Shown here: positions 33,651 through 41,066 of the stretch, piece after piece
Position numbering within the stretch: position 1 is the first letter of the stretch
Layout of the letters: each line of letters begins with the position of its first letter
Assembly (NCBI GenBank): GCA_002840715.1
Contig: PHBW01000003.1
Coordinates: 1-64,000 of the forward strand
DNA from: Chloroflexi bacterium HGW-Chloroflexi-4
GTDB lineage: Bacteria > Chloroflexota > Anaerolineae > Anaerolineales > Anaerolineaceae
Length of the DNA: 64,000 nt
Direction: 5' to 3'
Position numbers and translations under genes: made by a program
The notes under the pieces: model-generated
The model's input: the letters and a program-made list of their open reading frames with translations, nothing else
Databases searched by the model: none
What the model was told of the DNA's origin: nothing

Positions 33651-33696
33651 ATAAATAACTCTGTAGTACAAAGTAATTAGTGAAATGGAGAAAAAT

Positions 33697-34326
33697 ATGA
33701 ATAGCGTTCTGAATCTCAAAGAAATCGAGAAACGGGCTTTCCGATCCACTTATCAAGATGGGCTATGGGATATCTACTACGGCTTGGTTGTTATTTCTAT
33801 GGGATTTTTTATCTATCATCCGAAAACGGGATACAGTTGGATAAATATAGCTATGATGGTTGGTTCATTATTAATTGCCTATAGTCTGTTTTACTTGGGT
33901 AAAAAATTTATCACCTTTCCAAGATTAGGCCAGGTTGTTTTTGGCGAAACCAGAAAACAAAAAAAGCGACTAATGATTCTTTTCATTAGTATCGTTGTAT
34001 CTTTTCAGGTCTTGCTTTTGTTAGCTACTGCTTTTGGATGGAAATTAGGATTTTCCGAAGGGAGGCTGAACGAGCATCTCCTTGTCTCTTTGATAGCGTC
34101 GCTGATTGTTTATGCAGGAATGACTATCATTACTTACTTTTCGGATTTCTTGCGTGGATTCTATATTTCCTTTCTCATGGCGCTGGCAGTATTTCTTATG
34201 GTGTATTTCAACCAAATCATCTATGCAGTAGCGATCGGTTTGATAATCGTTATTCCTGGAATTGTGTTGTTGGTTCGTTTTCTTTATCGATATCCACTTA
34301 TAAAAATTGAGGATCACCATGAGTGA
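33697..34326 (+). CDS. Membrane protein of unknown function
   Basis: 209 residues from ATG 33697, preferred over 33685 because GGAG lies about 7 bases upstream. A soluble start of about 22 residues (LNLKEIEKRAFRSTYQDGLW) is followed by six hydrophobic segments in two groups of three, with a charged loop (TRKQKKR) between, and an acidic His tail. I do not recognise the family. It overlaps the winged-helix regulator by 8 bases, so that regulator probably controls or senses through it. Confidence 0.75.
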   Translation: MNSVLNLKEIEKRAFRSTYQDGLWDIYYGLVVISMGFFIYHPKTGYSWINIAMMVGSLLIAYSLFYLGKKFITFPRLGQVVFGETRKQKKRLMILFISIVVSFQVLLLLATAFGWKLGFSEGRLNEHLLVSLIASLIVYAGMTIITYFSDFLRGFYISFLMALAVFLMVYFNQIIYAVAIGLIIVIPGIVLLVRFLYRYPLIKIEDHHE

Positions 34327-34645
34327 AAATCCCGATCAAACTGAAAGATCGAATTATTCATCCATCGATCGGGTGCTGCACGAACCCGCACGCATGCAGA
34401 TCACAGCTTTACTCTATATGCTCGAAAGTGCTGATTACACTTTCGTGATGAATCAAACCGGCCTGACCTGGGGCAATCTTTCAGCCCATTTAACTAAACT
34501 GGAAGAAGCTGGTTATTTGCATATTGAGAAAAGTTTTAAAGGCAAACGGCCCCTTACCATGCTGCGCCTGACGGATCAGGGAAGAGATGCTTTTCGGGCA
34601 TACGCGAAGAACATGCGATCACTATTTGATAACTTCCCGGTTTAA
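34319..34645 (+). CDS. Winged-helix transcriptional regulator (MarR/ArsR-like)
   Basis: 108 residues from ATG 34319, GAGG upstream, overlapping the end of the membrane protein gene. DRVLHEPARMQITALLYML, then FVMNQTGLTWGNLSAHLTKL, EEAGYLHIEKSFKGKRPLTM and LTDQGRDAFRAYAKNM match the one-domain winged-helix family (HTH_34) common next to small membrane proteins. No metal site is visible. Confidence 0.88.
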   Translation: MSENPDQTERSNYSSIDRVLHEPARMQITALLYMLESADYTFVMNQTGLTWGNLSAHLTKLEEAGYLHIEKSFKGKRPLTMLRLTDQGRDAFRAYAKNMRSLFDNFPV

Positions 34646-34667
34646 CTATGAATTAAGTAAGATTATA

Positions 34668-34711
34668 AAACACACCTTTGTTGATTTCTTTTCAATAAGG
34701 GTGTGTTTTTC
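34668..34711. terminator. Terminator between convergent genes
   Basis: AAAACACACC and GGTGTGTTTTT pair across a loop of about 23 bases, between the winged-helix gene and the convergent SDR gene; T-runs lie on both sides. Confidence 0.75.
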
Positions 34712-34722
34712 TTTGCGTTTTA

Positions 34723-35601
34723 CTATTTTACTCCAGCCATCTTTTCGGTTACTTCTCTTAATTTTTGCCAGGTTGCCTGGTTGTATGAATTCTTGTTTGA
34801 GGTTACTTGTTTATTGTTTTCATCCCAATAACCTCCGGTGCCCTTTTCGAGTTCAGGGGCTGCTGCAAGATAAACGTAAGTCTCTGCCTGTCGTTCAGGG
34901 GTGATGGACATTTTCCGTTTGAGATTATATATTTTTCGCATCCATACTGGCAGGTGGGTCAATCGGTCATCGGGCAGGGCAACGTTGGTCACCCGCACAC
35001 AATTGACAGTTACACCTGTTTCTTTGAGTCGCTCAGCCAGATCGTAGGTATACATAACTTGGGCAAGTTTGGCATGGTAATAGGCGTGCTGCATGTTGAA
35101 CTTTCGTTCACCGTTCAGGTTGTCAAATTCAATATCCAATAACGGATACATCATCAGCCCTTTGGATGCCACTGTAATGATACGGCTGGGAGCGCTTTGT
35201 TTGAGCAGGTCCAGCAAAAGGTGAGTCAAGAGCACGATACCCACATGGTTTGTGGCGAATACCTTTTCAACTCTGTCTTCGGTTAGCTCTGGCGTTTTTA
35301 AGGTATGGTCAAAGTTGGCAGCGTTGTGGATGAGCACGTCCAATTTGCTGTATTTGGCTTTGAAGGCAGCGGCAAAATTTCTGATGGAGGTCTGTGAAGA
35401 CATATCCACCTGCATTAGATCAACCTTCCAGCTTTTTGATTTTGCCTTCACGTCATCCAACGCTTTTTGGCCGCGTTCCACTGACCGGCAGGCCATCACC
35501 ACGGTAGCACCTAATTTTGCCAGTTGGATGGCAGCAGCTTTTCCGATGCCTGAATTGGCCCCGGTGACGATAATGGTTTTATTTTCGAGGTTATAGTTCA
35601 T
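34723..35601 (-). CDS. Short-chain dehydrogenase/reductase
   Basis: 292 residues, Rossmann fold. TGANSGIGKAAA at about 14-25 is the NAD(P) glycine motif, VLIHNAA the classical NNAG-equivalent, and YYHAKLAQVMYTYDLAERL contains the catalytic Tyr-x-x-x-Lys. Overall it resembles retinol dehydrogenase/WWOX-type SDRs. Arg in MACRSVERG suggests NADPH preference. The substrate is unknown. It is 5 bases downstream of a TetR gene in the same direction and is probably its target. Confidence 0.92.
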   Translation of the reverse strand: MNYNLENKTIIVTGANSGIGKAAAIQLAKLGATVVMACRSVERGQKALDDVKAKSKSWKVDLMQVDMSSQTSIRNFAAAFKAKYSKLDVLIHNAANFDHTLKTPELTEDRVEKVFATNHVGIVLLTHLLLDLLKQSAPSRIITVASKGLMMYPLLDIEFDNLNGERKFNMQHAYYHAKLAQVMYTYDLAERLKETGVTVNCVRVTNVALPDDRLTHLPVWMRKIYNLKRKMSITPERQAETYVYLAAAPELEKGTGGYWDENNKQVTSNKNSYNQATWQKLREVTEKMAGVK

Positions 35602-35606
35602 TTTGA

Positions 35607-36263
35607 TTATCCTTTATTTGCGATCCCGTTTTTGAGGATCATGATGACTTGTTGATAAAGCCTCTCTATTTCAGAGAGTTGAGCCGGGGTGGGTTTTCCT
35701 GTGTTGTCTATGGTGTTATCTGTGAGTGACTTTGCAGAGACAAAGTTGCCCATTTCTGAAAGCGCAGACACAAAGATGAAAGCGGCAGTCTCAGCATCAA
35801 TATCGGAAATAATTTCTCCGCTGATCTTGCCCTGGTTGATCAGGGTTACAAAATATTGAATAGTGGAGTGTTTGCCTTTGATCAACAGATCTTCAGGCAG
35901 GGGGGATTTTCCGCTGGTGGCTTTGTAACCGATCTTTGCCAATTTTGGATGTTGAAGCTCGAAATTCGCCATGACTGAGAATAAGGCAAGAAGAGACTCA
36001 AAAAAGGGAAGCGGTTTCTCTTGTTGGAATGCTTTAGCCATCATTTCTGCTTTTGTTTGCGAGACAAGATCAAGCAAATATGAATAGAGATCACTCTTAT
36101 CATTAAAATATTGATACAAGCTGCCCTTGGCGATACCGGCATTGGCAACAATTTTTGAGATGGAGGCGCTTGCGTAATCATGCTGAGAAAATTCATCTAC
36201 AGCACAATCGATGATTCGTTGTCTTTTGTCTTCAGGCAGGTTTTCAAATGTTTGCAGCGGCAT
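35607..36263 (-). CDS. TetR family regulator of the SDR operon
   Basis: 218 residues with HTH at about 12-55: RQRIIDCAVDEFSQHDYASA, ISKIVANAGIAKGSLYQYF, KSDLYSYLLDL. The larger ligand domain resembles regulators of lipid or aldehyde stress genes, but no ligand can be named. AAAGGATAGAGA precedes the start. Two palindromic operators lie directly upstream, so autoregulation together with the downstream SDR gene is likely. Confidence 0.93.
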   Translation of the reverse strand: MPLQTFENLPEDKRQRIIDCAVDEFSQHDYASASISKIVANAGIAKGSLYQYFNDKSDLYSYLLDLVSQTKAEMMAKAFQQEKPLPFFESLLALFSVMANFELQHPKLAKIGYKATSGKSPLPEDLLIKGKHSTIQYFVTLINQGKISGEIISDIDAETAAFIFVSALSEMGNFVSAKSLTDNTIDNTGKPTPAQLSEIERLYQQVIMILKNGIANKG

Positions 36264-36280
36264 TCTCTATCCTTTGATTG

Positions 36281-36310
36281 TGACTGACCAGTCATATGAC
36301 TGATTAGTCA
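36281..36310 (-). promoter_or_regulatory. Tandem TetR operators TGACT-N4-AGTCA
   Basis: TGACTGACCAGTCA at 36281-36294 and TGACTGATTAGTCA at 36297-36310, two perfect palindromes in phase, 18 bases before the TetR start. A tandem arrangement fits two TetR dimers binding cooperatively. Confidence 0.85.
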
Positions 36311-36389
36311 TATTCTACACTTCTTATGCCGAATGTCAAGACTTGAAAATAAGTATAGAAAACAGGATTAGGAAATAGGGTAAAAAGAA

Positions 36390-36411
36390 CATTTAGGTTA
36401 TATCCTAAATG
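36390..36411. promoter_or_regulatory. Palindrome CATTTAGG-N6-CCTAAATG
   Basis: Perfect 8-bp arms (36390-36397 and 36404-36411) in the gap between two TetR genes, about 130 bases upstream of the first. Operator or hairpin; function not visible. Confidence 0.45.
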
Positions 36412-36484
36412 ACCGTCTATTCGGTTAAAATTCTCGTTTTATTTTTTATAGTTATCGGCTCGAGGTGAAAAAGTGAAAGGAAAA

Positions 36485-36534
36485 GGAGAGAGCACTGTGA
36501 ATTTTCAAAATTGTTGCAATCTTGTGCTCACTCC
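36485..36534 (-). terminator. Hairpin overlapping the stop of the second TetR gene
   Basis: GGAGAGAGCAC (36485-36495) and GTGCTCACTCC (36524-36534) pair with one mismatch; the minus strand then reads TTTTCCTTTCACTTTTTC. Confidence 0.55.
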
Positions 36535-37109
36535 TGCCTTTCCATAGACCGAGAACGACCTTGAATAAAAAACTGGATATGAGACTCAATATCCAATGGT
36601 GGCATAAAATCATTCCCTGCAGAACGTGCGATCATTGATGAATAAATTAATGGTCCAAGTAGGGATGCAACACTATGATTTACATTTTCTTTCCTCAACA
36701 CGCCTTCTTCTTGGTATTGTTCAAGAAGTTTGCCAATCGAATGATATAAACCCAATGCATTTGAAAAGGAATCAGCTAACTCAGAGACGCGGTTGATTTC
36801 GGCAAACAATGCTATAAAAAAGTGTTCATACAAAACCACCGAAGCTTTATACGCTTGAAGCACCCGGCTGAGGTCGGCCTGTAGATTTCCTGTGTAAATT
36901 GTCGCACTTTGGAAGCCGGTCTGCATAACCAATGAGCCTATCGTACGTTTGACAAGATCAGCTTTACTGCCATACTTACGAAAAAGCGTTACTTCACTCA
37001 CACCTGCCGTTTCAGCAATCTGTCGTGTAGTTGCTCCACTATACCCCCGTTCAGCAATAATATTAATAACTGCCTGAAATATTTGATTATCAGCGATTAT
37101 TTTTGGCAT
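36528..37109 (-). CDS. TetR family regulator divergent from the iron-sulfur protein genes
   Basis: 193 residues, HTH at about 10-50: IFQAVINIIAERGYSGATTR, QIAETAGVSEVTLFRKYGSK. The C-terminal domain is of the common TetR_C type. GGAGCAGGAA precedes the ATG. The gap of 99 bases to the divergent gene contains two related palindromes that should control both genes. Confidence 0.93.
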   Translation of the reverse strand: MPKIIADNQIFQAVINIIAERGYSGATTRQIAETAGVSEVTLFRKYGSKADLVKRTIGSLVMQTGFQSATIYTGNLQADLSRVLQAYKASVVLYEHFFIALFAEINRVSELADSFSNALGLYHSIGKLLEQYQEEGVLRKENVNHSVASLLGPLIYSSMIARSAGNDFMPPLDIESHIQFFIQGRSRSMERQE

Positions 37110-37137
37110 TTCCTGCTCCTAAAAAGATTATAGCATA

Positions 37138-37194
37138 TGTAAGTATTGACTTACAATAAAATTAATGATAAATTATAGTAAGTGATTGCTAACA
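37138..37194. promoter_or_regulatory. Paired TetR operators in the divergent promoter
   Basis: TGTAAGT-ATTG-ACTTACA (37138-37155) is perfect. A second, imperfect copy, AGTAAGT-GATTG-CTAACA, spans 37177-37194, 39 bases further and just before the ribosome binding site of the iron-sulfur gene. The two sites fit repression of both directions. Confidence 0.75.
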
Positions 37195-37208
37195 ATAAAA
37201 GAGGACTG

Positions 37209-38219
37209 ATGAATCAATTTAGTAAGGTATTAAAAACCATAATGGGTGGAAGTAATACAAAGCCTTCATTGGATAGTATGTTAGCCTCTTTCGATAGAGA
37301 ACTGGATAACTTTCAAACCCTGGTAAAACCCGACTCTAGATCAAGACCGCGTACAGCTTTTGACAGTCCTCATTTGACCTTCGATGATATGTATATGTCG
37401 AAGCTGACCCTTCGGCAGATACTCTCCTTCCTGCCTGTAATGCTACCGTTACGCATGCGCATGATCCAGAGCGCTCGCATGTATGATGGGAAATTCCAGC
37501 CTGAACATTCTTCGGCTTCACCCGAATTTCTAACCGCGCTAGAGAAAATGGCTTTTTCAGCAGGAGTTGCCGATATCCGCTACGTTCGTGTTCCTCGAAA
37601 TACCATATTCGCACATAAAGGTATCCCTTATGAATATGCTGTGATTTTCACTGTAGAAATGGATAAAAATAGATTTTCGAAGGCACCAAGTTTTGATGCC
37701 TTTCTGGAAGTAGCCAGAGGATATGGCAACCTTGCTCGAATTGGCAATAAATTAGCACGTTTTATGAGGCACAACGGATTTGCTGCATACCCTGGAACTG
37801 CTCTTGGCGGAATAACTGATTATTCTCAACTCGGTGAGATTGCCGGCTTGGGTGCTATTGGTTATCATGGTTTATTGATCACTCCCAATCAAGGTGCTCA
37901 CCTGCGTATAAACACAATCTATACAAATATCACAAACTTGCCAATTCAGACTGAGAATAAACATATATGGGTTCGAGAGTTTTGCTCGATGTGCAAAAAG
38001 TGTATTAGGGGTTGCCCTGTTCAGGCGATTTTCGAACAACCCAGAGTAAATGAAGATGGGGGAATTCAGTGTATTGAGCATGGTGCCTGTCGTGACTATT
38101 TCAACCAAAATTACGGCTGCGCAGTTTGCCTGGCAAATTGTCCTTTCAGCGAAATGGGCTACGAAAAGGTCAAGGTTCGTTTCAAAGGTAACCCCAAAGC
38201 GCCGCAGTTCCATATATAG
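37209..38219 (+). CDS. Iron-sulfur protein of the reductive dehalogenase/QueG superfamily (copy 1)
   Basis: 336 residues from ATG 37209, with AGAGGA upstream. No signal peptide and no Tat motif. The central part contains GEIAGLGAIGYHGLLITPNQ and HLRINTIYTNITNLPIQ, the pattern shared by RdhA and QueG corrinoid enzymes. Two 4Fe-4S motifs follow: CSMCKKCIRGCP (about 259-270) and GCAVCLANCPF (about 303-313), with an extra CIEHGAC between. RdhA proteins are longer (450+) and exported; QueG has a different C-terminus. A cytosolic corrinoid/iron-sulfur reductase is likely, substrate unknown. A close relative follows directly. Confidence 0.7.
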   Translation: MNQFSKVLKTIMGGSNTKPSLDSMLASFDRELDNFQTLVKPDSRSRPRTAFDSPHLTFDDMYMSKLTLRQILSFLPVMLPLRMRMIQSARMYDGKFQPEHSSASPEFLTALEKMAFSAGVADIRYVRVPRNTIFAHKGIPYEYAVIFTVEMDKNRFSKAPSFDAFLEVARGYGNLARIGNKLARFMRHNGFAAYPGTALGGITDYSQLGEIAGLGAIGYHGLLITPNQGAHLRINTIYTNITNLPIQTENKHIWVREFCSMCKKCIRGCPVQAIFEQPRVNEDGGIQCIEHGACRDYFNQNYGCAVCLANCPFSEMGYEKVKVRFKGNPKAPQFHI

Positions 38220-38266
38220 GTTGATAGAAAAGCTGTTGAAAATAAAGATGGAAAGGAATTATTGGT

Positions 38267-39235
38267 ATGAAACGCATCTTGCTCTCTGAAAAAATCAAGA
38301 AAGCGCCCTGGTTTCTGACGATTGAACCATACTTGCGAAAGCAAGATCACCCAATAGCAAGCCATTCAGAAGCACGCCATCCGAGGATTGTGCCATTATT
38401 GGTGATTGATTACGGCAACCTGGCGGCTCGATTTAAGCATATGCGTGATGTAGGCAAGTATTTGTTAGGCTCGGTGCGTGGGATGTGGAAAAGTGCCTAC
38501 AGCATTCGCCAAAACCCGTATAAGGGGAAAAAGAATATCGACCCTCAAACTCTGTTCGAGGTTGAATCCTTTGCAAAAAGCCTTGGTGTTGCCGAAATTG
38601 GGTATTCAATTGTCAATCCGCGCTATATCTTTCGCGACTTTCGTATCTTATTTCCTAATGCGATGGTATTTACGATAGAAATGAATCGGGACAAAATTCG
38701 AGAAGCCCCCTCTCTTTCTTCTTACATTGAGATCTGGCGAACTTATTATGAAGTTGGCGTTATTGTGAATAAAGTAGCCGATTTCTTGCGCCAACGTGGT
38801 TACAATGCCCATGCGGGTCCAGCAGTTGGGGGAGACGTGAATTATGTTCCTGTGGCCATTGACACTGGTTTGGGTATATCAGGAAAAAATGGGCTTCTCA
38901 TTACACGCCAAAACGGTCCTCGTGTGCGCTTGGCAGCAGTATACACAGATATTGAAAACCTGCCATTTTCTCAAGAAAATCAACATCAATGGGTGCGTGA
39001 GTATTGTGAATCCTGCAATATTTGTGTTCAAAAATGCCCGGCAGATGCAATTTTTCCAGTTACAAAAGTTCATCCAGATGGTGGTCCTACTTACATTGAC
39101 CATACCAAATGTGCCATGCCATTTTCTAATGATAATGGCTGTACACTTTGTATCAAATACTGCCCTTTCGGAAATGTCAGCTATGACAAACTAAAAACAA
39201 AATTCGAAACAAAGACATCAATCTCTGCAAATTAG
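38267..39235 (+). CDS. Iron-sulfur protein of the reductive dehalogenase/QueG superfamily (copy 2)
   Basis: 322 residues, a paralog of the upstream gene: same order of PVAIDTGLGISGKNGLLITR, VRLAAVYTDIENLPFSQENQ, then CESCNICVQKCP (about 247-258) and GCTLCIKYCPF (about 290-300). By eye the two share motifs but only moderate identity, so the duplication is old. Possible heterodimer or separate substrates. AAAGGAATTATTGG precedes the start, 47 bases after copy 1; both probably answer to the TetR operators. Ends at a terminator. Confidence 0.7.
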   Translation: MKRILLSEKIKKAPWFLTIEPYLRKQDHPIASHSEARHPRIVPLLVIDYGNLAARFKHMRDVGKYLLGSVRGMWKSAYSIRQNPYKGKKNIDPQTLFEVESFAKSLGVAEIGYSIVNPRYIFRDFRILFPNAMVFTIEMNRDKIREAPSLSSYIEIWRTYYEVGVIVNKVADFLRQRGYNAHAGPAVGGDVNYVPVAIDTGLGISGKNGLLITRQNGPRVRLAAVYTDIENLPFSQENQHQWVREYCESCNICVQKCPADAIFPVTKVHPDGGPTYIDHTKCAMPFSNDNGCTLCIKYCPFGNVSYDKLKTKFETKTSISAN

Positions 39236-39283
39236 TCAAATAGTCGAATTTCGCAAGAAGCAAATCTCATTCCTTAACAAATG

Positions 39284-39319
39284 ACCACACTCCCTTTCAA
39301 TTTCAAGAGAGTGTGGTTT
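39284..39319. terminator. Terminator between convergent genes
   Basis: ACCACACTC (39284-39292) and GAGTGTGGT (39309-39317) with a 16-base loop, A-rich before and TTTA after. Confidence 0.75.
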
Positions 39320-39384
39320 ATATTCATTGTCACATAAATAAAGGGTTCCGTTAAGTGTGAGGAAAAATTCTTTTAGCCCGCACC

Positions 39385-41037
39385 TCATTCTGCCGGGATA
39401 TAAGCCAACCCCGCCATACCTGTAAGCAGCCCATTGTAGAAAGCACCCGAGATTCGGTCGCCATTGGGTGCCAGCCATTCATATATTGCGACCATTTTGT
39501 TATCGTCCGTTCGGAAATATTGTTCACGGAGAAAGCCTGGAGATTGCAGAATATTGGCCATGACCGCATAGGGGATGACATAATCTTGTTGGTAGATGGC
39601 ATCCAGTTGTTCGTAGGTTGCCCGGGTCACTGTTGCCAAACCGAAATCGTCAGGGTAGGTGTTAGATGATAGACTCTTTTTATACACGATGCCGTCAGTG
39701 GTGACACTGATGTATCCTTTCATCCCCACAGGACCCATCTCATAAATAAAGGTGTCGGCATGGTCTGGGCGGGGCTTCCAATTCTCGGTGCTTTTGACAC
39801 CTTTGATGGTCATGATCTTGTCGAGATCTTTGACCTTGGTCTCGTTGACGATAATATTGATCCATCCCTGATAAACATCATCGGCCATCCATCCTGAATA
39901 GTTGGTGGGTACGGGCAGATTGTCATTCACTGCTATGGCTGTTTCTTCAACACTGGTGCTGCTGTTTGGATCAGGATTGGATGATGTGATGGACTGACCT
40001 GCCATGGTCATGCCAACCAGTTCAACGGCGTCAATTTCGTTATAGCCGGTTTGAAGCACCGATTGGTCAATATAGACCACCACCCGATCAATATAAAGCG
40101 GATCGTCCAATTCGAGCGTGATGGTCATCAGATCAGGGCAGTTTTCGACATATTCGGGCTCGCCGCTCCAGGCGATCCAGGCTTCGCCGTTCAGATCAAT
40201 GATGTCTACTTCAACCACCTGGGAGGGATTATAGGATTGATAAATATTAATTTCAGTCGGGCTGACCGGAATGTCATATATCAATTCAATCGAATCAGTG
40301 CCGGATGAAGAGCTTGAAGCCCAGGCAAAACTGTTATCACCACACGAATCAACATTCGGTGCACCCGTGGCTTGCGAGGCGGACCAGTCTGTGGACGAGT
40401 ATTCTGATTCAGCATAAGCTTCACTTGCCCATTGGCGAATTAATTGGGGTTCTTCATTGACTTGTATGGGCGCTTCATTATTTTCAGTGGTAATCGCAGA
40501 GGAGGTTGAAGCCTCGAAAAAGGTAACTGAGTCAAGCAATTCATCATAAATTGGTTCAAGCTCTTTCCAATTTTCTTCAGGTGAAAGCGCCATCATGATA
40601 AATTCCTGTTTAGGTGTAAACATGGCCACAAAGATCTTGCCCTTGATCTCGACGCCGTTGTATTCACCTGACAGATCGGCCAACAATCCATTGACCCCAT
40701 CCACTTTCGTTTTTTTGGCTTTACCTACCTCAATAGTGGTGGCCTGGGTTTTCATAGTTTCGAGCAGATCTTCATTGGTTAATTCCTGCTCCATGATGCC
40801 GCCCATCACCATCACACCTGGCCCGGTTTCAATGGACCCGTCCGGCGCGGTCATGTTGACAATTCCAATGGCGTCCTCAAAATTGTATCCATTGATCTTG
40901 CTGATGGTGAAACCGCCTATCTCGCTGCGGTATTCTTCACCTAATGGGGATGGGGTTTTCTTTCCCAGGCTGCAGGCTGCCGAGAGCATGATTAAAATGA
41001 CGATTAAGATGGATACGGTAGTAAATCGTTTGTTCAT
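39385..41037 (-). CDS. Lipoprotein with discoidin-like domain
   Basis: 550 residues from ATG 41037 (AAGGAG 7 bases upstream; the longer frame to 41091 lacks one). Lipobox LSAAC puts the lipid cysteine near residue 22. Residues about 35-170 resemble a PsbP-like or stress-response fold (GGFTISKINGYNFEDAIGIV). Residues about 200-350 look like a galactose-binding/discoidin-type beta-sandwich (WSASQATGAPNVDSCGDNSF, IELIYDIPVSPTEINIYQSY). The remainder (about 390-550) has no recognised domain. It lies 29 bases after the PG-binding lipoprotein gene and is likely co-transcribed. A surface binding role is inferred. Confidence 0.7.
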   Translation of the reverse strand: MNKRFTTVSILIVILIMLSAACSLGKKTPSPLGEEYRSEIGGFTISKINGYNFEDAIGIVNMTAPDGSIETGPGVMVMGGIMEQELTNEDLLETMKTQATTIEVGKAKKTKVDGVNGLLADLSGEYNGVEIKGKIFVAMFTPKQEFIMMALSPEENWKELEPIYDELLDSVTFFEASTSSAITTENNEAPIQVNEEPQLIRQWASEAYAESEYSSTDWSASQATGAPNVDSCGDNSFAWASSSSSGTDSIELIYDIPVSPTEINIYQSYNPSQVVEVDIIDLNGEAWIAWSGEPEYVENCPDLMTITLELDDPLYIDRVVVYIDQSVLQTGYNEIDAVELVGMTMAGQSITSSNPDPNSSTSVEETAIAVNDNLPVPTNYSGWMADDVYQGWINIIVNETKVKDLDKIMTIKGVKSTENWKPRPDHADTFIYEMGPVGMKGYISVTTDGIVYKKSLSSNTYPDDFGLATVTRATYEQLDAIYQQDYVIPYAVMANILQSPGFLREQYFRTDDNKMVAIYEWLAPNGDRISGAFYNGLLTGMAGLAYIPAE

Positions 41038-41066
41038 TTTCAACTCCTTCTTGTTTATCCAATGGG

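Noticed and set aside
37209..39235. Calling the iron-sulfur pair QueG (queuosine synthesis)
   Set aside because: Two tandem copies under a TetR, lengths and C-termini unlike QueG, and no queuosine genes around; left at superfamily level.
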